A DNA stretch of 6,521 nt, taken from the NCBI GenBank assembly GCA_022570975.1, contig JACZYS010000003.1:1-6521 (forward strand), given 5' to 3'. Numbering within the stretch: position 1 is the stretch's first letter; the number at the start of each line of letters is the position of its first letter. Made by a program: the position numbers and the translations under genes. The DNA comes from Candidatus Zixiibacteriota bacterium (GTDB taxonomy: Bacteria; Zixibacteria; MSB-5A5; GN15; FEB-12). A model generated the notes under the pieces. The model searched no databases, had not been told where the DNA came from, and was given only the letters and a program-made list of their open reading frames with translations. Of the stretch, positions 1 through 6,521 are shown piece by piece.

Positions 1-1022
1 CCCTTAAGTGAAACAGATTCAATTACATCCGGATAAAGCGTCCCCTGCCCCAGGAAATCAATTCCTCCAATTTCCTCAGCTTTTTGTTCAAAAACATCAA
101 TAAAAACGTTGCCGATAATTTTTCTTTTTTTCTCAGGGTCAGAAATGCCTTTGAGTCTATCTAAGAAGAGGTCTGAAGAATCAACGGTGTGGAGATTTAT
201 ATTTAACTCTTTAAGCATCTTGCTTACATCTTCAAATTCATTTTTCCTCAGCAGGCCATTGTTAATAAACAGAGCATGAAGATTATCTCCCAGTGCTTCA
301 GAAAGAAGCACGGCCGCTACCGTTGAATCAACTCCGCCGGAAACGCCGAGAATAACTTTACCATCGCCGACTTTTTCTCTTATCTCCCTTACAGCCTCGG
401 CCTTAAGTGAGGCTGTGGTCCAGTCACCTTTGAGATTGCAAATATTAAAGAGGAAATTATTTATGATATTTTTTCCCTCTTGAGTATGATGCACCTCGGG
501 ATGAAACTGAACACAGTATATTTTTTCCTCCCGGTTGGCAATGGCCGCAATTTTAAGTGTGTCCGTTGAACCGACAACTTCAAAGCCTGAAGGAATTTCT
601 ACAATCGAATCACCGTGAGACATCCAGACATTGCTTTTGGTTGATATCCCTTCGAAAACTCCACCCGAATTTTGCACAACAAACGAAGCCCGACCATATT
701 CTCTTACTGAGCTCTGTTTCAATTTTCCCCCAAAATTCTCTGCCACAAGCTGCATGCCATAGCAGATTCCAAGAATAGGTTTATCAGTTTCAAAAAACGA
801 GCTGTTTAGTTTGGGGGAACCTTCGTCTGTTATCGAAGACGGCCCTCCGGAAAGAATAAAACCACAGACATTTTTGTCCGCATATTTTTCTCTGTCAGCG
901 TTGAAGGGAATAATTTCGCAGTAAACATTTGCTTCCCTTACTTTTCTTGCTATCAGTTGCGTGTACTGGGAGCCAAAATCCAATATCAGTATCATTTCAT
1001 GCCGTGTGGTCTGGTTTTCCAA
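1..1022 (-). CDS. guaA: GMP synthase (glutamine-hydrolysing), 3' end outside window
   Basis: Converts XMP to GMP using glutamine and ATP, the last step of guanine nucleotide synthesis, in the cytoplasm. About 340 residues are visible, against roughly 510-525 for the family; the C-terminal dimerisation domain lies beyond position 1. An N-terminal class I glutamine amidotransferase domain carries the ILDFGSQYTQ opening (11-22), the nucleophile Cys87 in GICYGMQ, and His174/Glu176 in FHPEV. The ATP-pyrophosphatase domain follows, with the PP-loop SGGVDST (228-234), NNGLLR (254-259), KIIG (301-304) and QGTLYPDVIES (326-336). I chose TTG at 1022 over ATG at 995. An AGAGGT Shine-Dalgarno sits 7 nt upstream of the TTG, while nothing comparable precedes the ATG. 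The extra nine residues (ending HE before MILILDFG) match the N-terminal extension of known GuaA proteins and put the nucleophile at 87, close to Cys86 in E. coli. Two nt separate it from the nadB stop, so it is probably co-transcribed. The identity is secure; the start is likely. Confidence 0.96.
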   Translation of the reverse strand, partial: MENQTTRHEMILILDFGSQYTQLIARKVREANVYCEIIPFNADREKYADKNVCGFILSGGPSSITDEGSPKLNSSFFETDKPILGICYGMQLVAENFGGKLKQSSVREYGRASFVVQNSGGVFEGISTKSNVWMSHGDSIVEIPSGFEVVGSTDTLKIAAIANREEKIYCVQFHPEVHHTQEGKNIINNFLFNICNLKGDWTTASLKAEAVREIREKVGDGKVILGVSGGVDSTVAAVLLSEALGDNLHALFINNGLLRKNEFEDVSKMLKELNINLHTVDSSDLFLDRLKGISDPEKKRKIIGNVFIDVFEQKAEEIGGIDFLGQGTLYPDVIESVSLK

Positions 1023-1024
1023 TT

Positions 1025-2638
1025 TTATACCTCTAATTTTTTTCTTCGATACCCTTTTATTATTGTATCTTTCTCAAATTTTTTCTTCAGCTGAGGGTAT
1101 TCTTCCACAAAATGAAGCCCCCGGGACTCTTTTCTCTCTAATGCTGAGCTTACGACAAGCTGTGAAACAGTTATCATATTTCTCAATTCTACCAGGCTGT
1201 AGTCAATTAGAGTGTGACTGAAATAGTAGTCAATCTCTTGCTGGATTTTTGTCAGATTTTCTCCGGCGTTTATCAATAATTTCTCGGTACGAACAATCCC
1301 TACATAGTCAGACATGATTTGCCTGAGCAGTTTTCTGTTATGAGCAATAATTTTTGCCGGAATTGGTTTGTTGGATAAATATTTGAGAGATTCATCTGTT
1401 TTCAAGTCAGAAAAACTAATCTCTTTTAGGTATTGAATAGATTTTTTTGCAGCCAATTTGGCCATTACAACCGCTTCCAAGAGGGAGTTTGAGGCCAACC
1501 TGTTGGCACCGTGAAGACCGGTCATGGCCGTTTCTCCGGCCACATAAAGTCCGGGCAGCTCGGTTTCTCCGTTAAGTTCAGAAAGTATTCCTCCGCAGGA
1601 ATAATGGGCGGCAGGAACTACCGGAATCTGGTTGGCAGTTATATCTATTCCTCTTTTCAGACATTCTTTATAAATATTTGGAAATCTTTTTTTTATGAAC
1701 TCCGGGGCCATGATGGAAAGGTCTAAATAAACAAAATCTTTTCCAGAGAATTTGAGCTCTTTGTCAATCTCTCTGGCAACAATATCTCTGGGCGCCAGGT
1801 CCTTTAAGGGGTGGGCTTTTTCCATAAGGTAAGCGCCCTCAATTGACCTAATTCTACCGCCCTCACCCCGGACAGCTTCTGAAATAAGAAATGACTTCTT
1901 GCCGGGAGAATAAAGGCTGGTAGGATGAAACTGAATGAACTCCATATTGGCGATAGACACTCCCGCCCGATAAGCAATAGCTACTCCATCGCCGGTGGCA
2001 ATAGGCGGATTAGTATTGTAAAGGTAAATTTGGCCGATTCCGCCTGAGGCGAGCATGGTAATTTTTGAGCTGAATATTTTTATTTCCTTTTTTTGAGAAT
2101 CAAAAACTATTGCCCCCGAGCAGATTTCGCGGTCAATATTTTTTCCGGTTATTAAATCTATAACCAAGTGATTTTCATATATCCGTATATTTTCTGAGTA
2201 CTGGCGGACCGCTTCTGAAACTGCTCTTTCTACTTCTCTTCCGGTCAAATCTCCTGCATGCAAAACACGGTTAGCCGAATGTCCCCCTTCACGAGTGAGG
2301 TCATACTGACCGTCTTTCATACTGAAATTTACTCCATAAGAGACCAGCTCTTCAATAACCTTTGGGCCAAGTTCAACTATTTTTTCAGCTACTTCCAGGT
2401 GGCAAAGTCCGCACCCAGTTTTAACAGTATCTTCTATATGAGATTCAACCGAGTCTGTTCCGGCTAAAACGGCGGCTATTCCACCCTGAGCCCGGTTTGT
2501 AATTGAGTCGGTTGTTCCTTTTTTGGTGACGACCGCAATTTTTAAACTCTTGTCATGCTCTACCAGTTTCAGGGCATAAAATAGCCCGGCGATGCCGCTG
2601 CCAACTATAAGAATGTCAAACTGTTCATAAATTTTCAT
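1025..2638 (-). CDS. nadB: L-aspartate oxidase (quinolinate synthase B subunit)
   Basis: FAD enzyme oxidising L-aspartate to iminoaspartate, which NadA condenses to quinolinate for de novo NAD synthesis; cytoplasmic. The 537 residues match the family length (E. coli 540). The N-terminal dinucleotide-binding segment is FDILIVGSGIAG (7-18). Further motifs are AQGGIAAV (50-57), TREGGHSANRVLHAGD (115-130), EFIQFHPTSLY (233-243), RGEGG (257-261), LAPRDIVARE (281-290), PAAHYSCGGI (342-351) and GLHGANRLASNSLLE (374-388). Likely substrate and FAD contacts by homology are Glu117, His238, Arg284, His345 and Arg380. The flavoprotein subunits of succinate dehydrogenase and fumarate reductase bear a FAD-linking His before AQGG; here that position is Ile46, so FAD should be non-covalent. 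The NadB-type C-terminal helical domain is present (DYVGIVRTEKLL at 444-455, RKESRGLHF at 502-510). ATG at 2638 overlaps the lpxK stop by 4 nt (ATGA), with a weak GAGA site about 9 nt upstream. nadA and nadC are not in the window. Confidence 0.96.
   Translation of the reverse strand: MKIYEQFDILIVGSGIAGLFYALKLVEHDKSLKIAVVTKKGTTDSITNRAQGGIAAVLAGTDSVESHIEDTVKTGCGLCHLEVAEKIVELGPKVIEELVSYGVNFSMKDGQYDLTREGGHSANRVLHAGDLTGREVERAVSEAVRQYSENIRIYENHLVIDLITGKNIDREICSGAIVFDSQKKEIKIFSSKITMLASGGIGQIYLYNTNPPIATGDGVAIAYRAGVSIANMEFIQFHPTSLYSPGKKSFLISEAVRGEGGRIRSIEGAYLMEKAHPLKDLAPRDIVAREIDKELKFSGKDFVYLDLSIMAPEFIKKRFPNIYKECLKRGIDITANQIPVVPAAHYSCGGILSELNGETELPGLYVAGETAMTGLHGANRLASNSLLEAVVMAKLAAKKSIQYLKEISFSDLKTDESLKYLSNKPIPAKIIAHNRKLLRQIMSDYVGIVRTEKLLINAGENLTKIQQEIDYYFSHTLIDYSLVELRNMITVSQLVVSSALERKESRGLHFVEEYPQLKKKFEKDTIIKGYRRKKLEV
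1029..1034 (-). promoter_or_regulatory. Shine-Dalgarno for guaA, deciding a TTG start
   Basis: On the minus strand AGAGGT lies inside the last codons of nadB (Leu-Glu-Val). Its GAGG core is followed by 7 nt (TATAAAA) and then TTG at 1022-1020. This is the strongest ribosome binding site in the window. It favours TTG over the ATG at 995, which has no purine-rich site at suitable distance. The site overlapping the nadB end also suggests coupled translation. Confidence 0.7.
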
Positions 2639-3717
2639 TTAGTATTTCTCAAATTGAGTTTATCTTTTAGCTTCAGAATAAACTTTTCTTCTCCCGGGTC
2701 TAAGTCTATGGACTGTCCAAGGTAATATATTTCCCGGCCAAAATCAAAGTTTCTTAATTTTACCCAGTCTTTGCCGGTTGTAATGATGATATCAGAATCA
2801 TATTTCCGGGCCAATTTCTTGATTTTTTGAAGCAGATGGTCGTCATATTCTTGATGATCAGGCAGCTCTAAGGCGTAGTCAATTTGAGAGGCTATTCTTG
2901 AAACCTGTTTTTTGAAGGCTCCAAAATTACCAATCCCGGCAAACAAAAAAACAGATTTACCCGACAATATTTTATCCGGTAAAGTTTTCGTTGTCCCAAT
3001 TAAATCATTACTTATAAATCTTGCCCGGTAATAATCAGCCTTTGAGTTAAATTCTTTCAAATATTCAATTTGTTCTTCAGTATCATTGCTAAAATTTGTT
3101 CTGGTCAGGATAACATAGTCGGCTCGCCGGATAGATTTAATAGGCTCTCTTAAAAGTCCATAGGGAAATAATTTTAAGAGTTTAGCCGGCAGCGTGGCAT
3201 CAAAAGTAACTATGTTACAGTCTCTATTTAAACTCAGATGCTGAAATCCGTCATCGATTATTACTAATTCAACCAGACCTTTTGATTCAAGATTCTTTGC
3301 GGCAATAGATTTTTTCTTATCAATTGAGAAAAGCACTCCGGGAAGAGACCTGGCCAGAAAATTCATCTCATCCCCGACCAGCGACGGTGAGCATTTTGCC
3401 AATTTGAATCCTTCCATTATTACCGGTTTAATCTCTTTTCTGCCGTATCCTGATGAGACAATTCCTACTTTGAATCCTTCGTATGTTAACACCCTCGCTA
3501 TAAATTCAACAATTGGTGTTTTTCCGGTCCCGCCAACGGTTACATTACCGACAGAAATAACAGGAATGCTGAGCTTGATTGGTTGATCTTTGACAAGTGA
3601 CCGAAGTAAAAGTAGCAGGCGATAAACTAGCGAAGCAACCCACAGGATGAACGCCGGAATTGCCCAAAGAGAAACTTTTTTCCTTCTCAGGATTTTTTTC
3701 CAGATTTGTTCAAGCAT
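2635..3717 (-). CDS. lpxK: Tetraacyldisaccharide 4'-kinase
   Basis: Transfers phosphate from ATP to the 4' position of the lipid A disaccharide, producing lipid IVA at the cytoplasmic face of the inner membrane. Numbered from ATG at 3717 (360 residues), a hydrophobic anchor spans about 18-38, followed by ISVGNVTVGGTGKTP with the Walker A loop at 62-68. Further family motifs are SSGYGR (88-93), VGDE (114-117), DDGFQH (155-160), LREP (189-192), FAGIGNFGAF (259-268) and PDH (286-288). Asp116, Glu117, Asp155, Asp156 and His288 correspond to residues shown important in the Aquifex enzyme. One oddity is TTGKDWVKL (313-321), where the family usually has TEKD. The start is ambiguous: TTG at 3723 (MKM...) lies 5 nt after an AGG, and ATG at 3717 lies 11 nt after it. 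I prefer ATG because MLEQIW aligns with the E. coli N-terminus MIEKIW. It overlaps the waaA end by 8 nt and the nadB start by 4 nt, consistent with coupled translation. Confidence 0.95.
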   Translation of the reverse strand: MLEQIWKKILRRKKVSLWAIPAFILWVASLVYRLLLLLRSLVKDQPIKLSIPVISVGNVTVGGTGKTPIVEFIARVLTYEGFKVGIVSSGYGRKEIKPVIMEGFKLAKCSPSLVGDEMNFLARSLPGVLFSIDKKKSIAAKNLESKGLVELVIIDDGFQHLSLNRDCNIVTFDATLPAKLLKLFPYGLLREPIKSIRRADYVILTRTNFSNDTEEQIEYLKEFNSKADYYRARFISNDLIGTTKTLPDKILSGKSVFLFAGIGNFGAFKKQVSRIASQIDYALELPDHQEYDDHLLQKIKKLARKYDSDIIITTGKDWVKLRNFDFGREIYYLGQSIDLDPGEEKFILKLKDKLNLRNTK

Positions 3718-4951
3718 TTTCAAAATTACCTATTATATAATTTCCGATGATTGAGCTGGCCGATTTTTCCGAAAGATGCTCTGTTTTCTTGTGAAACGAT
3801 ATTTTCCCTTCGATAATTTCTATAACTTTTTCGATCAGCTCTTTTTCTGTGTTAACCATCAGTCCAAAATTATTACTTTGCAAATATTCAGACGAATCTT
3901 TCACATTATAAACTGAGTTTCCAAAAATTACCGGAACACCGAACCACACCGGTTCCAATATGTTATGGCCGCCCAAATCAGTCAAGGTTCCACCAACAAA
4001 GGCAAGATTAGACGCCGGAAAGATATCACCCATCACACCCATCTTATCAACCACAATAATATCTTCTTTATTTTGTGCCTCGCTATATAATGAGTAGGGC
4101 AGATTTTCTTTTCTTAACAAGGCACATATTTCTTTCAGTCTTTCAAGATGTCTGGGGGCTATCAGTAACTTAAAAGAGGCATGCATCTCTTTTACTCTCT
4201 TGTACAATGAAATCAAAATCTCTTCCTCAGGTGGTCTGGTAGAGACGGCTGTAAGAAGAAACATATTTTCTAAGGCAGAAAGCCTATGTCTTAATTCATT
4301 TTTCCTGCCTTCGGAAACCAATTTAAGTGGAAAGTCAAATTTCATATCACCGGCTATTTCCGCTCTATCAGCAGGAAAACCAAGATCAAAAAACCGTTTG
4401 GAGTCAGGACCGGATTTAAAGAAGATTCTGTGATAACTTTCAAAAAGGTGACACATAGTCCCTTTTATCATGTTATATTTGCCGAAAGAATTCTCCGTCA
4501 TTCTTCCGTTTATCAAAATAAGGGGGATGTTCTGGTTGCCTATTTCATTGATAAGATTAAACCAGATTTCTGTCTCGGCAATAACGACCATATAAGGATT
4601 CAATTTTTCAATGGTTCCTCTCACCGCCGGCAGGGCATCAAGGGGAAAGTAGCTGATATCAATTTTGTCTCCATATAAATCTTTAGCCGTCCCGTATCCG
4701 TTTGATGTTACAACGGTTAGATGAATTTTTCTATCAAAATTTTTGATCTCCAAATAGTTCAACAGGTTTCCAATAACTTTGACTTCACCAACCGAGGCTG
4801 CGTGGATCCAAAGAGTTTTTTCTGTTGATTTTTCGATTAACCCAAGCCTCCCCCTCCACAATAAGTCACCTTTCTTATATTTCATATATCCGAAAGGAAA
4901 TATAAGCATATAAATGATGTATGTTAGAATCTTGTAGATAAACAGAAGCAT
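3710..4951 (-). CDS. waaA: 3-deoxy-D-manno-octulosonic acid (Kdo) transferase
   Basis: GT30-family glycosyltransferase (also kdtA) that moves Kdo from CMP-Kdo to the lipid A precursor at the inner membrane's cytoplasmic face, starting the LPS inner core. It has 413 residues (E. coli 425). A hydrophobic N-terminal segment (about 1-22) is the membrane anchor. The N-terminal Rossmann domain has LWIHAASVGE (47-56), whose Glu56 matches the catalytic base Glu31 of Aquifex WaaA. AETEIW (125-130) supplies Glu126, matching Aquifex Glu98, and ends in INGR (147-150). The C-terminal CMP-Kdo domain has GDMKFD (201-206), IAPRHLER (264-271), MGVMGDIFPASNLAFVGG (304-321) and GGHNILEP (327-334). The usual ST-H-x-G-E stretch is STRPPEEE (237-244), so the conserved His is Arg. 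The number of Kdo residues added cannot be read from sequence. ATG at 4951 shares one base with the lpxB stop (TGATG); a weak GTGAG site is 8 nt upstream. Confidence 0.96.
   Translation of the reverse strand: MLLFIYKILTYIIYMLIFPFGYMKYKKGDLLWRGRLGLIEKSTEKTLWIHAASVGEVKVIGNLLNYLEIKNFDRKIHLTVVTSNGYGTAKDLYGDKIDISYFPLDALPAVRGTIEKLNPYMVVIAETEIWFNLINEIGNQNIPLILINGRMTENSFGKYNMIKGTMCHLFESYHRIFFKSGPDSKRFFDLGFPADRAEIAGDMKFDFPLKLVSEGRKNELRHRLSALENMFLLTAVSTRPPEEEILISLYKRVKEMHASFKLLIAPRHLERLKEICALLRKENLPYSLYSEAQNKEDIIVVDKMGVMGDIFPASNLAFVGGTLTDLGGHNILEPVWFGVPVIFGNSVYNVKDSSEYLQSNNFGLMVNTEKELIEKVIEIIEGKISFHKKTEHLSEKSASSIIGNYIIGNFENA
3728..3731 (-). promoter_or_regulatory. Possible Shine-Dalgarno for lpxK
   Basis: Minus-strand AGGT within the last codons of waaA. 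AGG is 5 nt from TTG at 3723 and 11 nt from ATG at 3717, so both starts are reachable and neither spacing is ideal. Short and weak, and listed because it bears on the lpxK start. Confidence 0.4.
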
Positions 4952-6063
4952 CAGAGGTACTCACATATTATATTTGCCGCTCTCTGGGAAGCACCTTTTC
5001 CACCTAAAAGGGAGGGAATTTTGTGAAGTTTCAAAATAGTTTCATCACGATAATTTTGGTTTTCTATAAACTTAAAAAGCTCATTTGAAATATTTTCCGC
5101 CGTTGCTTGATTTTGAATCAGTTCCGGAACAACTTTTTCATTTAAGACCAGATTTACCAAGGCTATTTTGTCAATTGTTAACACTCTTTTGGCAATCTGG
5201 TAAGTGATTATTCCTGTCTTGTAAATGACCACCATCGGTCGGCCAATAATACCGGTTTCTAAAGTCGCCGTGCCGGATGCGCATAAGATGAGATTGCTTT
5301 CACCAATTACTTTGCGTGAATCATCAAACAGAATTTCAAAGAGGCCTTTGCCTCTTTTATTTAAGAACGACTGATAATCAATTCTATTGCTTATCCCGGC
5401 AATTAAGACTTTTAATTTGCATTTTTTAGCAAGTAATTCCGAGGCATCAAGCATAATTGCGAGCATCCTTTCAATCTCCTGTGCTCTTGAGCCGGGGAGC
5501 AAACCGAGTGTCAGAGTTTCATCATCTGGGAGTGGTGAGCTTATCAGAGATTCGGGGATATCCTCCATCAAGTAATGACCAACAAATTCGTTTACAATAT
5601 CGTTTCGTGACAAGAACTCCTGCTCAAAGGGCAAAATACAGAGGACTTTATCAATCAGCTCTCTGATTTTGCCTATTCTTCCTTTGCCCCATGCCCAGAC
5701 TTGTGGTGAAATATAATATATTATGGGGATGCCTGAAGATTTAACTTTCTCGGCTAAACGAAGATTAAATCCGGGATAGTCCACCAGTAAGACCAAATTT
5801 GGACTTGTTGATTTTATTTCATTGGCCGCTTGATTCAGAAGTTTTTTGAAAAAAAATATATTCTTTAGGACTTCCCAGAATCCAATTACAGAAAGCTTTT
5901 CTCCGGAGACTATCTGTTTCTGTCCGATCTTTTTGAGTAACCTGCCCCCCAGTCCGGTGAACAATAAATCTTTGTTTCTTTCTCTTAAAGAATCAACCAG
6001 TCTTGCTGAGGCTATGTCACCGGAATAATCTCCGGCCGAAAGAAATATTGTGGGAGGTTTCAT
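4951..6063 (-). CDS. lpxB: Lipid-A-disaccharide synthase
   Basis: GT19-family glycosyltransferase that joins UDP-diacylglucosamine to lipid X, forming the beta-1,6-linked tetraacyl disaccharide; a peripheral enzyme of the inner membrane. The 370 residues are close to the usual 380-390. The N-terminal motif is SAGDYSGD (9-16), where most family members have GExSGD, so Glu is replaced by Asp at 12. Next come SVIGFWEVL (58-66) and VDYPGFN (94-100), whose Asp95 corresponds to the conserved essential Asp of the family. YISPQVWAW (117-125), LPFEQEF (144-150) and VGH (161-163) follow. The nucleotide-sugar half has LLPGSRAQEI (188-197), ASGTATLET (262-270) and LVNLVLNEKVVPELIQ (302-317), which aligns with the family's PNLL-to-ELLQ segment. 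ATG at 6063 directly follows the upstream gene's TGA with no gap; only a weak AGG lies 10 nt upstream, so translation is probably coupled. It is followed by waaA with a 1-nt overlap. Confidence 0.96.
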   Translation of the reverse strand: MKPPTIFLSAGDYSGDIASARLVDSLRERNKDLLFTGLGGRLLKKIGQKQIVSGEKLSVIGFWEVLKNIFFFKKLLNQAANEIKSTSPNLVLLVDYPGFNLRLAEKVKSSGIPIIYYISPQVWAWGKGRIGKIRELIDKVLCILPFEQEFLSRNDIVNEFVGHYLMEDIPESLISSPLPDDETLTLGLLPGSRAQEIERMLAIMLDASELLAKKCKLKVLIAGISNRIDYQSFLNKRGKGLFEILFDDSRKVIGESNLILCASGTATLETGIIGRPMVVIYKTGIITYQIAKRVLTIDKIALVNLVLNEKVVPELIQNQATAENISNELFKFIENQNYRDETILKLHKIPSLLGGKGASQRAANIICEYL

Positions 6064-6521
6064 TCAGAGGGAACCTGACTCAACTACTTTCTTGAGAGAC
6101 TGCTGAGCAATCTTTTCTATATCCAGTGCCACGCGTAAGGCTTCCTGTGCTTCAATGACCGGAACATCAGGGGGAGTTTGGTTAATTATTGAATTCAAAA
6201 AGGATGAAAGCTCTTCGCCAAGCATATCTTTTCCGGAATCTGTAATTTTGATATATGACAGCTCTTTTCCGGATTTTCCCAGCGGAATTTTCATGCCGCC
6301 TGTTTCATCTTTGTCTGTGGCAAGAGTATAAAAATCAGCTTGTTTTTTTGCCAAGTCTAATGAGTAATAGCCCGATTTCTGAAAAATTCTCAGCTTTCTC
6401 ATAGGAGAAAGTGAAATGCGAGAAGCAGTTAAATTTGCCACCGCCCCGTTTTCAAAAGTGATTCTGGCATTGGCAATGTCGGCTCTGTCTGAAATTACAT
6501 CAACAGCCGAGGCCTGTATGT
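6064..6521 (-). CDS. Gfo/Idh/MocA-family oxidoreductase, C-terminal part (GnnA-like), 5' end outside window
   Basis: Only the last 151 residues are present; the frame stays open to the window edge, so the N-terminal NAD(P)-binding Rossmann domain is not seen. What remains is the substrate-binding domain, with DIANARITFENGAVANLTASRIS-type sequence (residues 14-36 of the visible part), then MRKLRIFQ (40-47) and a closing helix around ALRVALDIEKIAQQSL. This signature is typical of oxidoreductases encoded directly upstream of lpxB. Characterised relatives (GnnA) oxidise the 3-hydroxyl of UDP-GlcNAc, and the partner GnnB transaminates it to UDP-GlcNAc3N, a donor for amide-linked lipid A. Membership of the family is clear; the GnnA activity is inferred from homology and position, as the catalytic lysine region and any gnnB lie outside. 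The GTG at 6441 is an internal Val codon in the conserved NGAVAN motif, not a start. The TGA stop abuts the lpxB ATG. Confidence 0.85.
   Translation of the reverse strand, partial: IQASAVDVISDRADIANARITFENGAVANLTASRISLSPMRKLRIFQKSGYYSLDLAKKQADFYTLATDKDETGGMKIPLGKSGKELSYIKITDSGKDMLGEELSSFLNSIINQTPPDVPVIEAQEALRVALDIEKIAQQSLKKVVESGSL

Larger units (their letters stand above)
1..6521 (-). other. Compact lipid A / NAD / GMP gene cluster, probable single operon segment
   Basis: Six collinear minus-strand genes. Their junctions are 0 nt (oxidoreductase to lpxB), 1-nt overlap (lpxB/waaA), 8-nt overlap (waaA/lpxK, 14 nt with the alternative start), 4-nt overlap (lpxK/nadB) and a 2-nt gap (nadB/guaA). 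No junction has room for a promoter or intrinsic terminator, so co-transcription is likely; the true promoter and terminator lie outside. lpxB, waaA and lpxK act on consecutive or adjacent intermediates. nadB and guaA have no direct role in lipid A synthesis. Confidence 0.75.

Noticed and set aside
993..995. ATG at 995 as the guaA start
   Set aside because: It has no Shine-Dalgarno and would delete a family-typical N-terminal extension; the TTG at 1022 has a good site.
557..1221. Plus-strand reading frames opposite guaA and nadB
   Set aside because: They lie entirely across conserved minus-strand coding motifs, show no recognisable family and have no convincing ribosome sites. They are antisense shadows, as are the others at 1511-1726, 2258-2467, 3404-3586, 4200-4678, 5387-5666 and 5846-6028.
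1025..2638. Succinate dehydrogenase or fumarate reductase flavoprotein subunit as identity for the nadB gene
   Set aside because: The covalent-FAD His position is Ile46, the C-terminal domain has the NadB patterns YVGIVRT and RKESRGLHF, and no iron-sulfur or membrane subunit gene is adjacent.
6064..6441. A small stand-alone gene starting at GTG 6441
   Set aside because: The frame continues upstream without a stop to the window edge and reads DIANARITFENGA straight into VANLTAS, the conserved oxidoreductase motif. The GTG is an internal Val.
1..6521. A novel defence, mobile or RNA-based system
   Set aside because: Every stretch is accounted for by six conserved metabolic genes on one strand. 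I saw no direct-repeat array, transposase, tRNA, terminal inverted repeats, structured leader or unassigned gap above about 30 nt.

Overview
The window is one uninterrupted minus-strand gene cluster from a diderm (Gram-negative-type) bacterium. It holds four complete genes and two partial genes cut by the window edges. Transcription runs from high to low coordinates: the 3' part of a Gfo/Idh/MocA oxidoreductase gene (gnnA-like), lpxB, waaA (kdtA), lpxK, nadB, and the 5' part of guaA. Together they read as a lipid A/Kdo segment (6521 to 2635) followed by two housekeeping biosynthetic genes, L-aspartate oxidase (NAD) and GMP synthase (purines).

The packing is extreme. The oxidoreductase stop abuts the lpxB start. 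lpxB and waaA overlap by 1 nt (TGATG). waaA and lpxK overlap by 8 nt (14 nt if a TTG start is used). lpxK and nadB overlap by 4 nt (ATGA). nadB and guaA are 2 nt apart if guaA starts at a TTG, as I argue. There is no intergenic stretch above about 30 nt under any start choice. I see no promoter, terminator, tRNA, repeat array or mobile element, so this looks like the interior of one polycistronic unit with translational coupling.

Functionally, LpxB makes the lipid A disaccharide, LpxK phosphorylates it at the 4' position, and WaaA adds Kdo to the resulting lipid IVA-type acceptor. The upstream oxidoreductase has the C-terminal signature of the family that sits between lpxA and lpxB in many bacteria. 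Its characterised members (GnnA) oxidise UDP-GlcNAc at C3 toward UDP-GlcNAc3N, so the organism may make partly or fully amide-linked lipid A. That is an inference from family and position.

The organism is diderm and makes Kdo-containing lipopolysaccharide. By eye the DNA is moderately AT-rich, with many AAA, ATT and TTT codons. The lpxB-waaA-lpxK order with a gnnA-like gene upstream occurs in several non-proteobacterial and candidate diderm lineages. I cannot assign a phylum from the sequence alone.

I looked for an undescribed system and did not find one. All six genes belong to known families. The points worth a second look are the gene order, the start codons, and a few family-motif substitutions in LpxB, WaaA and LpxK.
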